The notes below the pieces were generated by a model that made no database searches, was not told where the DNA came from, and saw only the letters and a list, made by a program, of their open reading frames with translations. Below are positions 33,310 to 42,702 of a stretch of 64,000 nt of DNA, piece after piece (position 1 is the first letter of the stretch; each line of letters opens with the position of its first letter). The DNA comes from Bin76 sp963665765 (GTDB lineage Bacteria; Actinomycetota; Acidimicrobiia; Spongiisociales; ZC4RG35), in contig OY762464.1 in NCBI GenBank assembly GCA_963665765.1, positions 2,852,001 through 2,916,000 on the forward strand, given 5' to 3'. Made by a program: the position numbers and the translations under genes.

Positions 33310-33786
33310 TCAGGCGCCGGGGATCGGGATGCCCATTTCCTGCAGACTTTGGGTGGTCAGGAATAGACCCTCGGAGGAGGCGCACACCGTGGTGGCGGAC
33401 AATAGCTGGGCTGAGATAGTCAGGCGCTTGCCGCGTCGTTCCTCCACCCGCCCCCGTACACTCAGATGCGCGCCTTCCACCGGGGCAGGGCGGTGGAATC
33501 TGACCTGCAGGCGTCCGGTGACCACCATGGTGTGGCAGGTGAGGATCGCCGCCCATACCGATATTTCATCCAGGGTGGTGGTGACCACCCCACCGTGCAA
33601 CGTTCCCTCGGTCCCGCGATGCTCGGCGCGGGGATCGAATTCGGCGAACGCCATGCCGTCCTCGAAGCGAAATCGGTCCATTCGGAGCCCGTGAGGATTG
33701 GCCCGGCCACAGGCGAAACACCCTTCGCCGTAGTACCTGCGCACCTCGGCGATCAGCTTTCCGACGGCGGCGTCTTGAGGTTTCAT
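33310..33786 (-). CDS. PaaI-type hot-dog thioesterase
   Basis: 158 residues with a single hot-dog fold. The catalytic helix region is E-G-T-L-H-G-G-V-V-T-T-T-L-D-E, with the family H-G-G and Asp/Glu. A C-F-A-C-G-R-A-N-P-H-G-L motif at the N-terminus is common in this subgroup. It probably hydrolyses acyl-CoA thioesters; the acyl chain is unknown. It is alone on the reverse strand, divergent from nth. Confidence 0.85.
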   Translation of the reverse strand: MKPQDAAVGKLIAEVRRYYGEGCFACGRANPHGLRMDRFRFEDGMAFAEFDPRAEHRGTEGTLHGGVVTTTLDEISVWAAILTCHTMVVTGRLQVRFHRPAPVEGAHLSVRGRVEERRGKRLTISAQLLSATTVCASSEGLFLTTQSLQEMGIPIPGA

Positions 33787-33871
33787 CGGTCAGGTTGGCC
33801 CGTGATCGGGACAATAGGAGGCTTGCCCCCGGGTGGGGCGCCGGAGCAGAGGGGCGGTGGCAAGTAGCATC

Positions 33872-34558
33872 ATGGTTCGAGTGGCATCCAAGTTCCTGTC
33901 GGACGGTAGCGCGCCCACCCCCGCCCAGCGGGGAAAAGCGCGGGCGGTGCTCAACCGTCTGGTTCGCCGCTATCGGTCGGCCCGGACGGCGTTGGATTAC
34001 CGGGACCCCTGGGAGCTTTTGGTGTCCACGGTGCTGTCCGCTCAGACCACCGATGAGAATGTCAACCGGGTGGCGCCGGAACTCTTCCGCCGATGGCCCA
34101 CCGCCGCTGATCTGGGCGAGGCCGATCTGAAAGAGGTGGAGAAGGCGGTGTTCTCCACCGGCTTTTACCGGCAAAAAGCGCGCTCGATTGTGGAGCTCTC
34201 CCGCGACCTCACGGAGCGATTCGGAGGGGTGGTGCCCGCCGACCTCGATCAACTGGTAACCCTGCGGGGGGTGGGAAGAAAGACGGCCAGCGTGGTGCTG
34301 GCCGAAGCCTTCAATATTCCCGCCATCGCGGTCGACACCCATGTCCGGCGGGTGACCGGACGGATCGGACTCACCGGGCAGACCGACCCCGCCAAGATCG
34401 AGAGAGACCTCAAGGCGCTTTATCCCACCAAGGATTGGACCGGCATATCCATGAGATTCATCCAGTTCGGGCGGGAGGTTTGCGACGCTCGGGCTCCTCG
34501 TTGTGAGGAATGCGAGATGATGCGGGACAGACTGTGCAACTGGCCGGCTCGATCCTGA
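33872..34558 (+). CDS. nth: Endonuclease III (DNA glycosylase/AP lyase)
   Basis: Removes oxidised pyrimidines and cuts at the abasic site. 228 residues from the ATG at 33872; 33833 is an alternative. The helix-hairpin-helix L-R-G-V-G-R-K-T-A-S-V-V-L holds the catalytic Lys, and A-V-D-T-H-V-R-R the Asp. The C-terminal [4Fe-4S] cysteines are spaced C-x6-C-x2-C-x7-C, where the usual last gap is five. Confidence 0.94.
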   Translation: MVRVASKFLSDGSAPTPAQRGKARAVLNRLVRRYRSARTALDYRDPWELLVSTVLSAQTTDENVNRVAPELFRRWPTAADLGEADLKEVEKAVFSTGFYRQKARSIVELSRDLTERFGGVVPADLDQLVTLRGVGRKTASVVLAEAFNIPAIAVDTHVRRVTGRIGLTGQTDPAKIERDLKALYPTKDWTGISMRFIQFGREVCDARAPRCEECEMMRDRLCNWPARS

Positions 34559-34583
34559 GCTTCGCCCAACCCGGTCTCGGTCT

Positions 34584-35939
34584 GTGATCGGGACCCCGGG
34601 ACGGAGATGGGATCGGCGGATTCTGGCTCTGGCGGCGCCGGCCCTGGCCGCTCTGGTGGCAGATCCGCTGTTGTCGTTGGTGGACACGGCCTTCGTGGGG
34701 CGGCTGGGACGGGTGGAACTGGCGGCGTTGGGGGTGGACGCCGCATTGTTCGGGATGGCGTTCGCCGCCTGCAATTTCCTGGCGTTCGTCACCACTCCGA
34801 TGGTCGCCCAGAGTTTGGGTCGGGGTGATCGGGCCGAAGCGGGCAGGGTGGTCACCCAGGCGATGGTGACCGCGGCCGGTCTGGGGGTGCTGGGGGTGGC
34901 ATTGTTCTGGACGATCTCAGGGGGGTTGGTGAGTCTTATGCAGGCTTCGGCGGAGGTGACCGACCCGGCGGTTGAGTATCTGCGTATCCGGTCCCTGGCC
35001 TTCCCGGCGGCTTTGCTGCATCTGGCTTCCCACGGGATCTACCGGGGATACCAGGACACTCGCACCCCGATGTGGATTTCGGTGGGGGTGAACGGCTTCA
35101 ACGCCCTGTTGGATCCGGTGCTGATCTTCGGCTTGGGGTGGGGTTTGGCCGGGGCGGCGTGGTCGACGGTCTGCGCCCAGTGGGTGGGCGCGGCGATATT
35201 TCTCCGGTTGTTGCGCCGTCGCGCCCATTTGGAGGGATGGTCGGCCCGCCGGTCGGAGTGGGGAGGGTTGCTGCATTTTTGGGGTGTGGGGGCCGTGTTG
35301 GCGCTCCGAACCATCTTCTTGGTGGGCGCCCTGACTCTGACGGTGGCAGCTGCCGCCCGGGTCGGGACGGTGGAGGTGGCTGCTCATCAGATCATGATCG
35401 GGGTGTGGGCGCTCTGCTCCTTCACACTCGACTCCCTGGCCATTGCCGGACAGGCCCTGGTGGGGTCACAGGCCGGACGCCGGGATCGGGACACCGCCCA
35501 AGAGGTGACCAGACGACTGCTGGGATGGGGACTGGCGCTGGGTGCCCTGATCGCCGGATTGTTGCTACTGATCTCGCCCTGGTTGGGAAGCTGGTTCACC
35601 GAAGATCCCCAGGTGGCGCGCGCGGTGGGCGACGTGGTTCCCCTGGCTGCCCTTATGCAGCCGGTGGCTGCCCTGGTCTTCGTGGCTGACGGGGTTTTCA
35701 TGGCGGTGCTGGCGGTTCGACTACTGGCGGTCTCCACCGGAGCGGGTTTGGCGGTGGCCGCCACGGTGCTGTGGGTGTCGGCTTCGGTGGGAGGAGGACT
35801 CCCCGGGGTATGGTGGGCGATTATCGGGATGATCGGCGCCCGGCTGCTGGTGTTTGTCTGGGGAGGACGGAAGGGGCTTTCGCCATGGATACCAGAAGGC
35901 GGGATAGAATCCGGTCAGAGGCATTCGTCTCCCAACTAG
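34584..35939 (+). CDS. MATE-family efflux transporter (DinF-like)
   Basis: A 451-residue membrane protein with twelve hydrophobic segments in two related halves. The N-terminal A-L-A-A-P-A-L-A-A-L-V-A-D-P-L-L-S-L-V-D-T-A-F-V-G-R-L motif and the internal Y-R-G-Y-Q-D-T-R-T-P are MATE features of the DinF branch. It exports cationic drugs or metabolites with Na+ or H+. GTG start 25 bp after nth. Substrate unknown. Confidence 0.92.
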   Translation: MIGTPGRRWDRRILALAAPALAALVADPLLSLVDTAFVGRLGRVELAALGVDAALFGMAFAACNFLAFVTTPMVAQSLGRGDRAEAGRVVTQAMVTAAGLGVLGVALFWTISGGLVSLMQASAEVTDPAVEYLRIRSLAFPAALLHLASHGIYRGYQDTRTPMWISVGVNGFNALLDPVLIFGLGWGLAGAAWSTVCAQWVGAAIFLRLLRRRAHLEGWSARRSEWGGLLHFWGVGAVLALRTIFLVGALTLTVAAAARVGTVEVAAHQIMIGVWALCSFTLDSLAIAGQALVGSQAGRRDRDTAQEVTRRLLGWGLALGALIAGLLLLISPWLGSWFTEDPQVARAVGDVVPLAALMQPVAALVFVADGVFMAVLAVRLLAVSTGAGLAVAATVLWVSASVGGGLPGVWWAIIGMIGARLLVFVWGGRKGLSPWIPEGGIESGQRHSSPN

Positions 35940-35967
35940 AAACACCGGCGGAAAGGTCGAAGGTCAG

Positions 35968-36741
35968 ATGAACTTCCTGGACATGGCATTGGCCCTGCAG
36001 CTGGCGGTAGCTTTTGGGGGAGGCCTGCTGGCTTTCATCTCGCCCTGCGTGCTTCCGCTTCTGCCCGGATACCTGGCCATGGTGTCGGGATACTCGGTGG
36101 CCGATCTGCAAACCGGGGTGGCCTCGGTATCCAAGATGCTGCGAGCAACGTTGCTGTTCGTGGCCGGTTTCACCGTCATCTTCGTGGCTCAGGGCGCCGG
36201 CGCCACTTCCATCTCCCGGTTCCTCTTGCAGAACCAGGTAGTGGTGACTCGGATCGCCGGGGTGGTGATTGCCGTGTTTGGGGTGGTGATGGTGGGCATG
36301 TCCTTTTCCACGCGGGGAATATTCGCCTTCTTCGCCCGAGAACGCCGATTCCATCTGGCCGCCTCCCGGTTCGGTTTCCTGTCGCCGATGGTGCTGGGGG
36401 CGGCATTCGGGTTCGGATGGTCACCCTGCATCGGAACCATCCTGGGCGGAGTGTTGGCCATCGCCGCCTCCCAGGACACCATCTGGGCGGGGATGTTCCT
36501 CCTGTTCTTCTTCTCCCTGGGCATCGGGGTGCCCTTCGTCCTGTCGGGCATCGGCCTCTCCAAGGCGTTCGCCGCGCTGGCGGTGGTCAGGAAAATCAGC
36601 CGCCCGCTGATCGTCGTCGCCGGCCTGCTAATGGTGGCGTTTGGGATTCTGATGATGTTCAACGGGCTCAGCTGGCTGTCGAGAGTGATCTCCAATTTCT
36701 TCGCCGCCATTCCCCTCCTGAGTAATCTGACAGAAATCTGA
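35968..36741 (+). CDS. ccdA: Cytochrome c biogenesis protein CcdA (DsbD membrane core)
   Basis: 257 residues with six membrane helices. Each half has one redox Cys: F-I-S-P-C-V-L-P-L-L-P-G-Y and W-S-P-C-I-G-T-I-L-G. CcdA passes electrons from cytoplasmic thioredoxin to extracytoplasmic thiol proteins such as ResA. No ccsAB or resA is nearby, so its partner may be elsewhere. ATG start, 28 bp after the MATE gene. Confidence 0.93.
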   Translation: MNFLDMALALQLAVAFGGGLLAFISPCVLPLLPGYLAMVSGYSVADLQTGVASVSKMLRATLLFVAGFTVIFVAQGAGATSISRFLLQNQVVVTRIAGVVIAVFGVVMVGMSFSTRGIFAFFARERRFHLAASRFGFLSPMVLGAAFGFGWSPCIGTILGGVLAIAASQDTIWAGMFLLFFFSLGIGVPFVLSGIGLSKAFAALAVVRKISRPLIVVAGLLMVAFGILMMFNGLSWLSRVISNFFAAIPLLSNLTEI

Positions 36742-36795
36742 CCGGCCCGCCAAACCACCCCAGTCCGAACCTTTACCCACCACCACCCTGCTCGG

Positions 36796-38271
36796 ATGAA
36801 CTTGACCATCACACCCTCCCTGAATGAATACCTGAACTTGGCCGCTCGCCACCGGGTGGTGCCCTTGGCCGTAAGACTGGTGGGGGACCGGGAGACCCCG
36901 CTCACGATCTTTGAGAAACTGGCCGGAGACGACCCCGGTTTCCTATTGGAGTCGGTGGAGGGAGGAGAGCGCTGGGCGCGCTGGTCGTTCGTGGGGTGGG
37001 ATCCTGCCTTCATTCTGACCTCCCGGAACGGAAAATGCGAGGTGACCGGAATCGAGCTGGAGCTTCCCCCCGGCGATCCTCTGCAGGTGGTGGAGGAATT
37101 GCACCGGCGGTTCTCGATTCCCCGGATACCCGACTTCCCTCCTCTCTATTCGGGGATGGTGGGGTATCTGGGGTACGACTGTGTTCGCTACGTGGAGCAT
37201 CTGCCCTCCCGGCCCTACGATGATCGGGGACTTCCCGAGATGCTGTGGCACTTTTTGGGTGGGCTGGCGGCCATCGATCGCTTTACCCAAACCATCACTC
37301 TGATGAGAAACATCTACGTGGGAGAGGATCCCGAGGCCGACTATCGGCAGGCGGCCGAGCGCCTGTCCGACGACGTGACGCGTCTGGCTGCCCCTCTCGA
37401 ATACGAACTGCAGCCGGTGGCGCCCCGGTTGCCTCCCATACCTTCTTTCACTTCCACCTTTACCCGGTCCGAATACGAGGCGGCGGTGTTGAAAGCCCGG
37501 GACTACATATGGGCCGGTGATGCTTTCCAGGTGCTCCCCAGCCAAAGGCTGGCGGTCCCCTTTTCGGGTGACAGTTTCGACATCTACCGGGCGCTTCGAC
37601 TGATCAACCCCTCACCGTACCTGTTCTACCTGCGTTCCCCGGAGGTGGAGGTGGTGGGATCGTCTCCCGAGTTGATGACCCGAGTCAGAGACGGCAAGGT
37701 CTATTCGCGACCTATCGCCGGGACCCGTCCCCGGGGATCCACCCCGGCCGAGGACGCCGCCCTGGCCGAGGAGTTGCTGGCCGACCCCAAGGAGCGAGCC
37801 GAGCACGTCATGCTGATCGACCTGGCCCGAAACGACGTGGGTCGGGTGTGCGAATACGGAACCGTGCAGGTGGACGACCTCATGGTGATCGAGCGCTACA
37901 GCCATGTGATGCACATTGTCTCGGCAGTGTCGGGAACGCTTCGGCCCAACGTGGGTCCGGTGGACGTGTTGCGGGCAACATTTCCCCACGGTACGGTGAC
38001 GGGGGCGCCCAAGGTGCGGGCCATGGAGATCATCGATGAGCTGGAACCGGTGGCGCGGGGTCCCTATGCGGGAGCGGTCGGCTATGTCGACTTCTCCGGC
38101 ACGATGGACACCGCCATTTGTCTGCGCACCGTGGTGGTGGCGAACGGATCCGCCTGGGTGCAGGCCGGTGGGGGAGTGGTGGCCGACAGCCGGCCCGGGC
38201 TCGAGTTCGAGGAGACCATGAACAAGGCGGCCGCGCCCCTCGTGGCCATTGCCATGGCATCCCGTGGCTGA
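36796..38271 (+). CDS. trpE: Anthranilate synthase component I
   Basis: Makes anthranilate from chorismate, with ammonia from TrpG. 491 residues. The N-terminal domain has the L-E-S feedback motif (F-L-L-E-S-V-E-G-G), the chorismate core P-I-A-G-T-R-P-R-G, and the metal-binding E-x-x-M-L-I-D-L-A-R-N-D and P-H-G-T-V-T-G-A-P-K-V-R-A. No attenuator or T-box was seen before it. trpG and trpD are not in the window. It overlaps the ygfZ gene downstream. Confidence 0.96.
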   Translation: MNLTITPSLNEYLNLAARHRVVPLAVRLVGDRETPLTIFEKLAGDDPGFLLESVEGGERWARWSFVGWDPAFILTSRNGKCEVTGIELELPPGDPLQVVEELHRRFSIPRIPDFPPLYSGMVGYLGYDCVRYVEHLPSRPYDDRGLPEMLWHFLGGLAAIDRFTQTITLMRNIYVGEDPEADYRQAAERLSDDVTRLAAPLEYELQPVAPRLPPIPSFTSTFTRSEYEAAVLKARDYIWAGDAFQVLPSQRLAVPFSGDSFDIYRALRLINPSPYLFYLRSPEVEVVGSSPELMTRVRDGKVYSRPIAGTRPRGSTPAEDAALAEELLADPKERAEHVMLIDLARNDVGRVCEYGTVQVDDLMVIERYSHVMHIVSAVSGTLRPNVGPVDVLRATFPHGTVTGAPKVRAMEIIDELEPVARGPYAGAVGYVDFSGTMDTAICLRTVVVANGSAWVQAGGGVVADSRPGLEFEETMNKAAAPLVAIAMASRG

Positions 38272-39334
38272 TCCAACCGGCGCAGGTTCGCCTCCCACCT
38301 CCGGTTCGGGTGCGCCGGCCGACAGTTTCGGGGACGTGACCGGGGAGTATCTGGCGCTTCGAGGAGGGAGGGGGCTGGTGCCCGGACGGTGGGAGACGGT
38401 GTGGGTGGAAGGACCGGACGCCATCTCGTTCATGCAGGGACTGATCAGCGCCGATGTGGAAACCCTGCCCTACCAGGGGGTGGGCCGTTCCTTTTTCCTT
38501 ACTCCGCGGGGCATGGTGCGTTTTGTCCTGTGGGTGCTGAAAGACTCCGCCGGTCTGGGTCTGATCTGTGACCGGGGCGCAGGATCGGAACTGGCCGAAA
38601 CTCTCGATTACTACCGGATCCGGGTCAAGGCCGGGATACGCCTCGATCCCCGGCCGGTCTCGGCGGTGGTGGGACCCGCCGCCCCGGGGAACGAAGATCC
38701 CCGACAGGGCCGATGGGAAAGGCAGGGTGAGGACTGGCGAGCCTCGGCGTGGTTGGCCGGAGTCCCCCGTATATTCTTTGCCGGTGATCTTTACCCCGAC
38801 GCTCGCCCGGTGGGAGAGCTCGCCTGGCGGGCAGTGCGGGTGGAGTCCGGTGAGCCATTGAGAAGCCGGGATCTTGACGACCGGACCATCCCTCAGGAAA
38901 CCGGCGCACTGGCGGAGGCGGCGATCTCCTTCACCAAGGGATGCTTTCTGGGCCAGGAACTGGCAGCTCGGATCGACAGCCGTGGGAGGGTGAACCGCAC
39001 CCTGCGAGGATTGGAGATCACCACCAACCTCCTTCCTCCCGAAGGCGCCGAAGTCCGGGCGGGCGGGAAAACGGTCGGCAGGATCACCTCGGTCGCCGAA
39101 TCCCTGCAGATGCGAGCTCCGGTGGGACTGTCACTGATCAGACGAGGAACCGATCCGGGAGACCAGGTGCAGATACGCTGGGAGGGGGGGCAGGCTACGG
39201 CTTGGGTGAGAGCGTTGCCCATTGTGAATGGCTCGCCATCCGGGAATGCGGCGATCCTCAGGAACCTTCCCGATTTGGGTGTTTCCAGAGCACAGATTCT
39301 TTCGGCTGTGGAAGAAGGGTTATCCAGTCGGTGA
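38264..39334 (+). CDS. ygfZ: YgfZ/GcvT-like folate-binding protein
   Basis: 356 residues from a GTG overlapping the trpE stop; 38249 is an upstream alternative. The aminomethyltransferase fold is followed by the defining YgfZ motif K-G-C-F-L-G-Q-E (positions ~225-232). YgfZ/IBA57 proteins bind folate and help assemble or repair some Fe-S enzymes. Its coupling to trpE is probably positional. Confidence 0.9.
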   Translation: MADPTGAGSPPTSGSGAPADSFGDVTGEYLALRGGRGLVPGRWETVWVEGPDAISFMQGLISADVETLPYQGVGRSFFLTPRGMVRFVLWVLKDSAGLGLICDRGAGSELAETLDYYRIRVKAGIRLDPRPVSAVVGPAAPGNEDPRQGRWERQGEDWRASAWLAGVPRIFFAGDLYPDARPVGELAWRAVRVESGEPLRSRDLDDRTIPQETGALAEAAISFTKGCFLGQELAARIDSRGRVNRTLRGLEITTNLLPPEGAEVRAGGKTVGRITSVAESLQMRAPVGLSLIRRGTDPGDQVQIRWEGGQATAWVRALPIVNGSPSGNAAILRNLPDLGVSRAQILSAVEEGLSSR

Positions 39335-39625
39335 TCGTGGTCGACGCCTCGGTGGCGTTGTTGCGGCATCGGACTCAATTGGGTTTGACGCGTTTTTGGC
39401 GTGGTTGCTCTTTTGGACCGGGTTTGGGATTTGCGAGACAATCTGTCGGCATACGACGCCACTTATGTGGCACTGGCCGAGGCGTTGGACTGCGCTCTGT
39501 TGACAGCTGATGGGCGTCTCGCTCTGGCTCCCGGGCTGCGCTGTCCTATTACTGTCCTGAAGCCCTGGCCGATCTTGTCGAAAGTTGCTCCCGAGCATCC
39601 GGAGGGGTTGCCAGATCAGGGCTGA
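39331..39625 (+). pseudogene. Decayed VapC (PIN-domain) toxin gene
   Basis: A GTG overlapping the ygfZ stop opens V-I-V-V-D-A-S-V-A-L, the start of a PIN toxin. The middle ~50 residues are missing. The C-terminal part D-R-V-W-D-L-R-D-N, S-A-Y-D-A-T-Y-V-A-L-A-E-A-L and L-L-T-A-D-G-R-L continues in another frame (+1, seen from 39401). So the gene has an internal deletion with a frameshift. No antitoxin remains beside it. The PIN residues retained match the VapC at 29704. Confidence 0.75.
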
Positions 39626-39638
39626 ACAAGCTTCTACC

Positions 39639-40640
39639 ATGAACAGGATGACCAGTCAGACCATGAGTGCTGATCAGAAACTGGAGCTATACCGGTTGAT
39701 GTATCTGATCCGTCGGTTCGAGGAGCGGGCGGCCCACCTGCGTCAGCAGGGCTTTATCCCGGGCTTCCTTCATCCCTATGTTGGCCAGGAGGCGGTGGCG
39801 GTGGGAGTCTGCGCCGCACTGGAAGAGGGGGATGTGATCACCAGCACCCACCGTGGACATGGTCACATGCTGGCCCGAGGGGCGGATCCGGCCCGGATGT
39901 ACGCCGAGTTGTATGCCCGCCAGGACGGATACAACCGAGCCAAGGGCGGATCTTTGCATATGATCGACGTGGAATTGGGGTTTTTGGGAGCAAACGGCAT
40001 CGTGGGCGGGGGGATCCCCCTGGCCACCGGCGCGGCCCTGCAGAAGAAAAGGGAAGGCCGGGGGCGGGTGGCCATCTCCTTTTTCGGAGACGGCGCCACC
40101 AATGAGGGAAGCTTCCACGAGTCTTTGAATCTGGCCTCTCTGTGGTCGCTGCCGGTGGTGTACGTGTGCGAGAACAACTTTTACGGTGAGTTCACTCCCC
40201 AGCACAAGCATCAGCCCATCACGGAAATCGCCCGGCGGGCCGATTCCTACGCCATGGAGGGAGTGGTGGTGGAGGGAAACTACGTGCTGGAGATGCGGCG
40301 GGCGGCCCGGGAGGCGGTGGAACGAGCGCGGGCCGGGGAGGGCCCCACCCTGATCGAGGCCCGAACCTATCGCCATCGGGGTCACTACGAGGGGGACATG
40401 GCCCGATACCGTCCCCCGGAAGAAGTGGAGGAGTGGATGGCCCGCGACCCGCTTCGGTTGTTCGAAGACCATCTGCGAGCCGAGGGAAGGGCCGACTCGG
40501 ATTTGGAAGAGATGAGAGAGCGGGTGGAGAGGAGACTGGACGAGGCTGCTCTTTTCGCAGAGCAGAGCCCCCATCCCCAGCCGGAGGAGGCGCTTTCAGA
40601 CGTGTATGTGGAGACCTGTGACGGGATGGCGCTGCGATGA
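39639..40640 (+). CDS. Thiamine-diphosphate-dependent dehydrogenase E1, alpha subunit (acetoin/pyruvate type)
   Basis: About 333 residues from the ATG at 39639; ATGs at 39648 and 39663 are alternatives. It has the substrate-channel T-H-R-G-H-G-H motif, and the ThDP/Mg motif G-D-G-A-T-N-E-G-S ending in C-E-N-N. The phosphorylation-loop-like Y-R-H-R-G-H-Y-E-G-D is present. It decarboxylates a 2-oxo acid or acetoin and passes the product to a lipoyl group. It overlaps the beta-subunit gene by 4 bp. The true substrate is unknown. Confidence 0.92.
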   Translation: MNRMTSQTMSADQKLELYRLMYLIRRFEERAAHLRQQGFIPGFLHPYVGQEAVAVGVCAALEEGDVITSTHRGHGHMLARGADPARMYAELYARQDGYNRAKGGSLHMIDVELGFLGANGIVGGGIPLATGAALQKKREGRGRVAISFFGDGATNEGSFHESLNLASLWSLPVVYVCENNFYGEFTPQHKHQPITEIARRADSYAMEGVVVEGNYVLEMRRAAREAVERARAGEGPTLIEARTYRHRGHYEGDMARYRPPEEVEEWMARDPLRLFEDHLRAEGRADSDLEEMRERVERRLDEAALFAEQSPHPQPEEALSDVYVETCDGMALR

Positions 40641-41638
40641 GAAAGTTGCGCTACGGAGCGGCGATCGGCGAAGCGCTGGCCGAGGAGATGGAGAGAGACC
40701 CGGACGTATTCCTGATCGGGGAAGATATCGGCGAGGCCGGCGGGGTCTTCGGGGTCACCAAGGGCCTTTGGCGGAAGTTCGGACCCGACCGGGTGTTCGA
40801 CACCCCCATCTCCGAGGAAGCCATAGTAGGGGCCGCAGTGGGGGCAGCTTTGGTGGGAGCGAGGCCGGTGGTGGAGGTGATGTTCGGGGACTTCGTCACC
40901 CTGGCCATGGATATGCTGGTGAACCAGGCCGCCAAGACTTCCTACATGACCGGCGGCCGGATCGGCGTTCCGGTGACGGTGAGGATGGTGACCGGAACGG
41001 CAGGCGCCACCGCCGGGCAGCACTCGCAGAGCCTGGAGGCCTGGTTTGTTCACACACCGGGATTGAAGGTGGTGGCCCCCTCCACCGCTTCCGACGCCAA
41101 GGCTCTGATGAAGGCCGCCGTTCGGGATCCCGACCCGGTGATGGTGTTCGAGCACAAACTGCTGTACGGGCGGTCGGACCTGGTGCCCGACCAGTCGGAT
41201 CCTCTTCCGCTGGGGGTGGGCCGGGTGGCCCGGGAGGGAGAGGACGTAACGGTGGTCTCCTATCTGCACACCCTCTACGCGGCGTTGGAAGCCGCCGAGA
41301 CGCTCGAGAGGGAGGGAATTTCGGTTGAGGTGCTGGATCCCCGCTCTTTGGTGCCTTTCGATCGCCGACTGCTGGCCGCCTCGCTCGAAAAGACCGGGAG
41401 GCTGGTGGTGGCCCACGAGGCGCCGCGCCGGGGAGGGGTGGGCGCCGAGATAGCCGCCATCGCTTCCGGGGAGATGTGGGATTTGCTTTCTGCGCCGGTG
41501 ATCCGGGTCTGCGGCGCCAATACGCCCATGCCGTACGCTCCGGAATTGGAGGGATTGGTAATACCGGACGCCGCCCGAATCGCCGAGGGTATCCGGGCCA
41601 CTGTGAACCGGGCGCCGGCCGGGCTGCGGTTCCTCTGA
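40637..41638 (+). CDS. Thiamine-diphosphate-dependent dehydrogenase E1, beta subunit
   Basis: 333 residues, the usual size, with G-E-D-I-G-E-A-G-G-V-F-G-V-T-K-G and F-D-T-P-I-S-E-E-A-I-V-G near the N-terminus. The pyrimidine-binding segment E-V-M-F-G-D-F and the transketolase C-terminal domain (A-H-E-A-P-R-R-G-G-V-G-A-E-I) follow. It pairs with the alpha subunit as alpha2-beta2. Confidence 0.93.
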   Translation: MRKLRYGAAIGEALAEEMERDPDVFLIGEDIGEAGGVFGVTKGLWRKFGPDRVFDTPISEEAIVGAAVGAALVGARPVVEVMFGDFVTLAMDMLVNQAAKTSYMTGGRIGVPVTVRMVTGTAGATAGQHSQSLEAWFVHTPGLKVVAPSTASDAKALMKAAVRDPDPVMVFEHKLLYGRSDLVPDQSDPLPLGVGRVAREGEDVTVVSYLHTLYAALEAAETLEREGISVEVLDPRSLVPFDRRLLAASLEKTGRLVVAHEAPRRGGVGAEIAAIASGEMWDLLSAPVIRVCGANTPMPYAPELEGLVIPDAARIAEGIRATVNRAPAGLRFL

Positions 41639-41675
41639 CCGCCAGGTCGAGTTTTCGAGGAAGGAAGGAGCGCTG

Positions 41676-41909
41676 ATGTCCAAGAACATCTTGATGCCCA
41701 AGTGGGGTTTGACCATGGAGGAAGGGACGGTGATCTCCTGGGAGGTGGAGGTGGGCGACCCGATAGAGGTGGGGGATGTGATCGGGGTGGTGGAGACCGA
41801 AAAGGTGGAGGTGGATTTGGAATCCCCCGTGGCGGGGACGGTAGCGCGGATACTGGTGGCGGAGGGTGAAACGGTGGAGGTCGGAGCGCTGCTGGCAATG
41901 GTGGGATAG
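41676..41909 (+). CDS. Free-standing lipoyl/biotinyl-domain protein
   Basis: 77 residues, a single lipoyl domain. The attachment lysine sits in E-T-E-K-V-E-V-D at the hairpin. M-P-K-W-G-L-T-M-E-E-G resembles the start of dihydrolipoyl acyltransferases. There is no subunit-binding or acyltransferase domain, and the frame closes with a stop right after the domain. It probably carries the acyl or reducing equivalents of the neighbouring E1. GAAGGAAGGAG precedes the ATG. Confidence 0.92.
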   Translation: MSKNILMPKWGLTMEEGTVISWEVEVGDPIEVGDVIGVVETEKVEVDLESPVAGTVARILVAEGETVEVGALLAMVG

Positions 41910-41925
41910 TCGAGAAAGGAGAAGC

Positions 41926-42702
41926 ATGCCAACAGGAACTGACAATATGAATCTGTCCGGACAGGTGGCGATCGTCACCGGAGGCGCCCGGGCGATAGGA
42001 AGGCGGATCAGCCGGACGCTGGCCGCCCGAGGGGCGGTGGTGGAGATCTTCGATCTGGCCGAGGCCACCGAAACCGTGAAAGCCATCCAATCCGAGGGAG
42101 GTGCGGCGACCTTCCAGACTATGGACGTGACCGATGAAAAGGGGGTGGCCCAAGCGGTCGGGCAGGTGTGGGATCGTAACGGGCGACTGGACATTCTGAT
42201 CAACAATGCGGGCCTGTTCGCCGGGATACCCCGGCGTCCGTTCTGGGAGATCGATCTGGCCGAGTGGCGACGAGTGATGGAAGTGAATGTGGACTCCATC
42301 TTTCTGATGTGCCGAGAGGTTCTGGAGCCCATGAAGGTCTCGGGCGGTGGCCGGGTGGTGAATCTGTCCTCCAATGTGATCACTTTCGGGATGTCGCACC
42401 TGATGCACTACGTGGCGTCCAAGGGGGCGGTGTCGGTGATGACTCGCAGTCTTGCCCGGGAGATGGGACTCTTTGGGATCGCGGTCAACGCAGTGGGGCC
42501 CGGGCTGGTCACCACCGAGATCACCACCGCCGAGATTCCCGAAAAATACCTGCAGGCGGTGGCCGAGGGTCAGATGCTCACCCGACGGATCCATCCGGCC
42601 GACATCGCCGAAGCGGTGGTGTTCCTGGCATCGCCCGCCGCCGCCATGATCACCGGGCAGACCCTGCTGGTCAACGGAGGCGCCACGGTCGGCGGGGTGT
42701 GA
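41926..42702 (+). CDS. Short-chain dehydrogenase/reductase (SDR)
   Basis: 258 residues from the ATG after AAAGGAG. The cofactor motif T-G-G-A-R-A-I-G is near residue 20, N-N-A-G marks the central strand, and the catalytic S/Y/K set is Ser in V-N-L-S-S-N and H-Y-V-A-S-K. It is a classical SDR of the 3-oxoacyl reductase/diol dehydrogenase kind. It overlaps the next gene by one base. It probably oxidises a hydroxyl in the same pathway as the E1 genes. Confidence 0.9.
   Translation: MPTGTDNMNLSGQVAIVTGGARAIGRRISRTLAARGAVVEIFDLAEATETVKAIQSEGGAATFQTMDVTDEKGVAQAVGQVWDRNGRLDILINNAGLFAGIPRRPFWEIDLAEWRRVMEVNVDSIFLMCREVLEPMKVSGGGRVVNLSSNVITFGMSHLMHYVASKGAVSVMTRSLAREMGLFGIAVNAVGPGLVTTEITTAEIPEKYLQAVAEGQMLTRRIHPADIAEAVVFLASPAAAMITGQTLLVNGGATVGGV

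Noticed and set aside
40385..41932. A 515-codon reverse-strand open frame over the E1 genes
   Set aside because: It is the complement of clearly coding E1 alpha/beta and lipoyl genes; low-complexity product.
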